The position numbers were made by a program, and so were the translations under genes. A stretch of 15,084 bases of DNA from CAZWIT01 sp964533435 (GTDB lineage Bacteria > Patescibacteriota > Patescibacteriia > UBA1558 > GWA2-36-10): assembly GCA_964533435.1 (NCBI GenBank), contig CAZHLU010000022.1:1-15084 (forward strand), written 5' to 3'. Positions 13,466 to 15,084 of this stretch are shown here, in pieces; the stretch's first letter is position 1; each line of letters begins with the position of its first letter. The notes beneath the pieces are model-generated. The model was not told where the DNA came from and did not search any database. It was given only the letters and a program-made list of their open reading frames with translations.

Positions 13466-13740
13466 TAAAATGTAATCAGAGCTGGGCGCTTTTGTGTTAA
13501 TCTATAATCAATAAATGGTTAAAATTCAAGAATCTCTGGAACCTCAGCAATGTTTCTATTCTGATGGTTTCATGTACTGCAATTATGTAGTACGAAATAA
13601 TGCAATTATTAAAGGTCGAAAAGGCTGGATCAAATTTCCGGTTCAAAATAGAAATAAAAACAAAATCACTATCCCAAATGAGATAGTGACAATGTCTAAC
13701 TAACACTATAACAAGAGCTTCTTGCTCTGATTACATTTTA
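13466..13740. repeat. 275-base segment bounded by a perfect 17-base inverted repeat
   Basis: The left arm TAAAATGTAATCAGAGC (13466-13482) is the exact reverse complement of the right arm at 13724-13740. Inside are three local hairpins (GTACTGCA/TGTAGTAC near 13575-13594, AATAAT/ATTATT near 13596-13610, TCACTATC/GATAGTGA near 13667-13690) and a possible 62-residue frame. A similar short ACTT lies at both outer edges (13462-13465 and 13740-13743), although the right copy shares one base with the arm. It could be a small MITE-like element or a long closing stem of an RNA. Confidence 0.65.
13515..13703 (+). CDS. Possible leaderless small protein, 62 residues
   Basis: The frame begins at ATG 13515, six bases after a TATAAT at 13503-13508. 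A transcript from that box would therefore start at or next to the start codon. No clear -35 is seen. The product contains CFYSDGFMYCNYVV and IIKGRKGWIKFP, with no membrane segment. The YVV...IIKGRKGWIKFP spacing faintly recalls the core of SpoVG (FVV..I.VI.G..G.FVAMP), a small nucleic-acid-binding protein, but the frame is shorter and the match is too weak to name it. Codons such as CTG, CCG, TTC and ATC are more frequent than in neighbours. The frame is enclosed by the 17-base inverted repeat. The opposite strand is also open here, which lowers confidence. Confidence 0.4.
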   Translation: MVKIQESLEPQQCFYSDGFMYCNYVVRNNAIIKGRKGWIKFPVQNRNKNKITIPNEIVTMSN

Positions 13741-13745
13741 CTTAA

Positions 13746-13768
13746 CCCGCTTTTACGGCGATTTTTTT
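13746..13768 (+). terminator. Weak terminator for the rightward transcript
   Basis: CCGC/GCGG-like pairing is poor (CGC...GCG around a TTTTACG loop), but a run of seven Ts follows (13762-13768). It may end transcripts that pass the inverted-repeat segment. Confidence 0.35.
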
Positions 13769-13770
13769 AT

Positions 13771-13790
13771 CTAGCTAATGATTGAGCTAG
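13771..13790 (-). promoter_or_regulatory. 5'-terminal hairpin of the leftward transcript
   Basis: CTAGCT (13771-13776), 8-base loop, AGCTAG (13785-13790). On the minus strand it starts about two bases after the predicted transcript start, like the leader hairpins of the other strong promoters here. Confidence 0.5.
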
Positions 13791-13798
13791 GATTAAAG

Positions 13799-13827
13799 AG
13801 GATAGCATATAAACTATCACTTGTCAA
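13799..13827 (-). promoter_or_regulatory. Leftward promoter facing the structured RNA
   Basis: Minus strand: perfect TTGACA (13827-13822), 17 bases, TATCCT (13804-13799) with extended TGC. Predicted start is about 13792. No convincing minus-strand gene follows before the hairpin at 13211-13243, so the product may be an antisense RNA of about 580 bases. Confidence 0.65.
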
Positions 13828-13863
13828 GTATATCATACTTTACCTTTTAAATAAATTTTAATA

Positions 13864-13900
13864 CTGTGGATAAGTAAAAAGTAAACAAAAAACAGTGTTA
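13864..13900. repeat. Imperfect direct repeat, copy B, with DnaA box
   Basis: Same orientation as copy A at 13055-13092. It shares CTGTGGATAAGTAA exactly, including a perfect DnaA box at 13865-13873. It lies 37 bases upstream of the -35 of the leftward promoter and runs into the terminator of the PEGA-protein gene. Confidence 0.6.
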
Positions 13901-13910
13901 AACACTGTTT
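13890..13910 (-). terminator. Terminator of the PEGA/beta-propeller gene
   Basis: AAACAGTGT (13890-13898), three-base loop, ACACTGTTT (13902-13910). A T-run follows on the minus strand. It overlaps the stop codon of the gene. Confidence 0.8.
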
Positions 13911-15084
13911 ATTGTATAGTCAGATAAAAATTTTCTTGAGGAGTGATAATAAATAATTTATCACCTTTGGCATTAAAAAAGTAGTATTTTTTATGAGGTT
14001 CGTTTAGTATTTCTATGCTATTGCGGACATCGCGACTATCAATTTCAGCTAAATTAGAAATATTATTACTTTCACTTAAGAAATAACTGCCATTAGGGTG
14101 CCAAATAACATCAGAAACTATTTGTGAAGAACGATCAATTAAGGCCTGCCAGTGTTCTTTGAAATTATATAAAATAATTTCATAACCATTGGTTAGTAAT
14201 ATTCTTTGGTCGTGAATAGCAGCATTAGTAAAAGGGATACTGATTAAATCACTGTCTTTAGTTTTAATATACAATTGAGAACCAACCGCAAATATCAGCT
14301 GTTCGTTATTTGCTAAAAATAATTTAACTTTGCCGACATTAACGTTATTAGTTATTTGTTTGACGCTAAAATCATTTAAATCTATTTGGCTGACGAAATT
14401 TTGATCTAATTGACTGTGGTGGCTAATTAACCAATTGTCCTTGACATCAAAGTCATTTAGAGGGTAGCTGAGGGCTATTTTTTCGCTTTGGTATTGTTTT
14501 GCAGCATCTGGTTGATAAGTGAATAACTCGTCTTTTTTTAGATACCATAATTTTTGACCGTCATTATCATCCCAAATAATTTTATCTAAATCACTTAAGG
14601 CTAGTTTTTTTAATTCTTTACGATTGATATCAAAGATAAAATATTTTTTTTCTAAGCCAAGCAAGAGTCTTTGGTTATCAGCTGACCAATCTATTAATTC
14701 ATAACTTTCATCTAAAGGACTAAGTAGCCAATTTTTTTCTAATTGAATATCAGTAATATTAAGATTATTTTTATCATCTAGATAGGCGTACTGGTCTTGG
14801 TTTTTGTTTAGTAATACATTGGTACTGCCAACGCCTAGACTTACTTTGTCACGTTGCTCTAAAAATAAAACAATGTCTTCGGCAAAAGTAGTTTCGCCTG
14901 GGTAGATTGGTAATTTTTTCTGCCAAGGAGTGTATTTTTCTTTAGCCACCGTAACTGTGTATGAACCAGAGCTGATATTGGTAATCTGGTTGGGGGTTTT
15001 TTGGCGCATCTTTTTATTATCAATAAAAATATCAGCGCTACGAGGATAGGATTTTAAATAAAAAGCACCACGTTTTTCTATATT
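13909..15084 (-). CDS. PEGA-domain protein with C-terminal beta-propeller, 5' truncated
   Basis: The frame is open to the window edge, so 391 residues are visible and the start is outside. The ATG at 15009-15007 is an internal methionine inside the PEGA domain. The PEGA domain covers about the first 70 visible residues: YLKSYPRSADIFIDNKK, KTPNQITNISSGSYTVTVAK and the YTPW...YPGET stretch, matching the s.P.gA.v.IDg...kTP....l..G.Y.v.v...GY pattern. The remaining 310 or so residues are beta-rich repeats with a WS.D...LLLG-type motif (IDWSADNQRLLLG), DVIWHPNGSYFLSES and NAKGDKLFIIT. This resembles a TolB/WD40-like propeller. CPR relatives usually have an N-terminal membrane helix, which would lie outside this window. 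A cell-surface role is likely but the ligand is unknown. Confidence 0.88.
   Translation of the reverse strand, partial: NIEKRGAFYLKSYPRSADIFIDNKKMRQKTPNQITNISSGSYTVTVAKEKYTPWQKKLPIYPGETTFAEDIVLFLEQRDKVSLGVGSTNVLLNKNQDQYAYLDDKNNLNITDIQLEKNWLLSPLDESYELIDWSADNQRLLLGLEKKYFIFDINRKELKKLALSDLDKIIWDDNDGQKLWYLKKDELFTYQPDAAKQYQSEKIALSYPLNDFDVKDNWLISHHSQLDQNFVSQIDLNDFSVKQITNNVNVGKVKLFLANNEQLIFAVGSQLYIKTKDSDLISIPFTNAAIHDQRILLTNGYEIILYNFKEHWQALIDRSSQIVSDVIWHPNGSYFLSESNNISNLAEIDSRDVRNSIEILNEPHKKYYFFNAKGDKLFIITPQENFYLTIQ

Noticed and set aside
13497..13706. 69-residue minus-strand open frame opposite the 62-residue frame
   Set aside because: It needs a GTG start, has no protein-like motif and simply mirrors the plus frame. 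The leftward promoter at 13799-13827 is more likely to make a non-coding RNA.
13281..13740. tmRNA, RNase P RNA, SRP RNA or 6S RNA
   Set aside because: No tRNA-like 3' end with CCA, no GAGGAAAGTCC or ACAGAA motifs, no SRP GGAA-loop motif, and the fold does not match a 6S single bubble.
13055..13900. Firm call of a replication origin
   Set aside because: Only two perfect DnaA boxes and one near-match, with no dnaA, dnaN or rpmH nearby. Kept as a hypothesis only.
13909..15009. Complete PEGA/propeller gene starting at the ATG at 15009
   Set aside because: That ATG falls inside the PEGA domain and the frame continues open to the window edge, so the gene is 5' truncated.

Overview
The window looks like a piece of chromosome from a Patescibacteria (CPR) bacterium. 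It is AT-rich, and one protein fits my memory of a family annotated mostly in CPR genomes (DUF5663). Others are types common there: a PEGA/beta-propeller protein, a long LysM protein, and a compact FtsEX cluster. Almost every start codon is preceded by an A-rich tract rather than a Shine-Dalgarno sequence. The phylum is inferred from content; there is no rRNA or other phylogenetic marker to fix it.

Layout. Positions 2-280 hold the 3' end of a MutM/Fpg DNA glycosylase. Positions 298-1872 are a stand-alone unit: promoter, structured leader, strong Shine-Dalgarno, a polytopic protein with an SPFH/band-7-like domain, and a terminator. Its base and codon use differ from every neighbour. Positions 1862-5759 hold a three-gene cluster: a DUF5663-like protein, an uncalled 55-residue protein, and a 1089-residue membrane protein with an unusual LysM-like domain. 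On the minus strand follow dus (tRNA dihydrouridine synthase) and a CorA-type transporter. A back-to-back promoter pair at 7742-7805 serves CorA leftward and, rightward, a cell-envelope operon: FtsB/DivIC-like protein, PpiC-type foldase, secreted RlpA-like double-psi barrel protein, FtsE and FtsX. Overlapping or closely spaced reading frames suggest that FtsEX is made together with an extracytoplasmic partner and a foldase. Beyond a bidirectional terminator lie minus-strand rpmA (L27), a 48-residue uncalled protein and lexA.

The most interesting stretch is the roughly 970 bases between lexA and the last gene (12940-13908), which hold no ordinary gene. The lexA promoter carries a direct-repeat GTTC-N7-GTTC operator candidate between its -35 and -10 boxes, and the lexA leader begins with a long palindrome. 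Two imperfect 38-base direct repeats, each with a perfect DnaA box, sit near the two ends of the stretch. Two strong sigma70-type promoters face each other across about 500 bases. The rightward one starts a roughly 175-base RNA with many complementary helices that I cannot assign to a known family. Next comes a 275-base segment bounded by a perfect 17-base inverted repeat and holding a possible leaderless 62-residue reading frame. The leftward promoter would make an antisense transcript through all of it.

The window ends in a minus-strand PEGA-domain/beta-propeller protein whose 5' end lies outside. No tRNA, rRNA, CRISPR array or transposase gene was seen.
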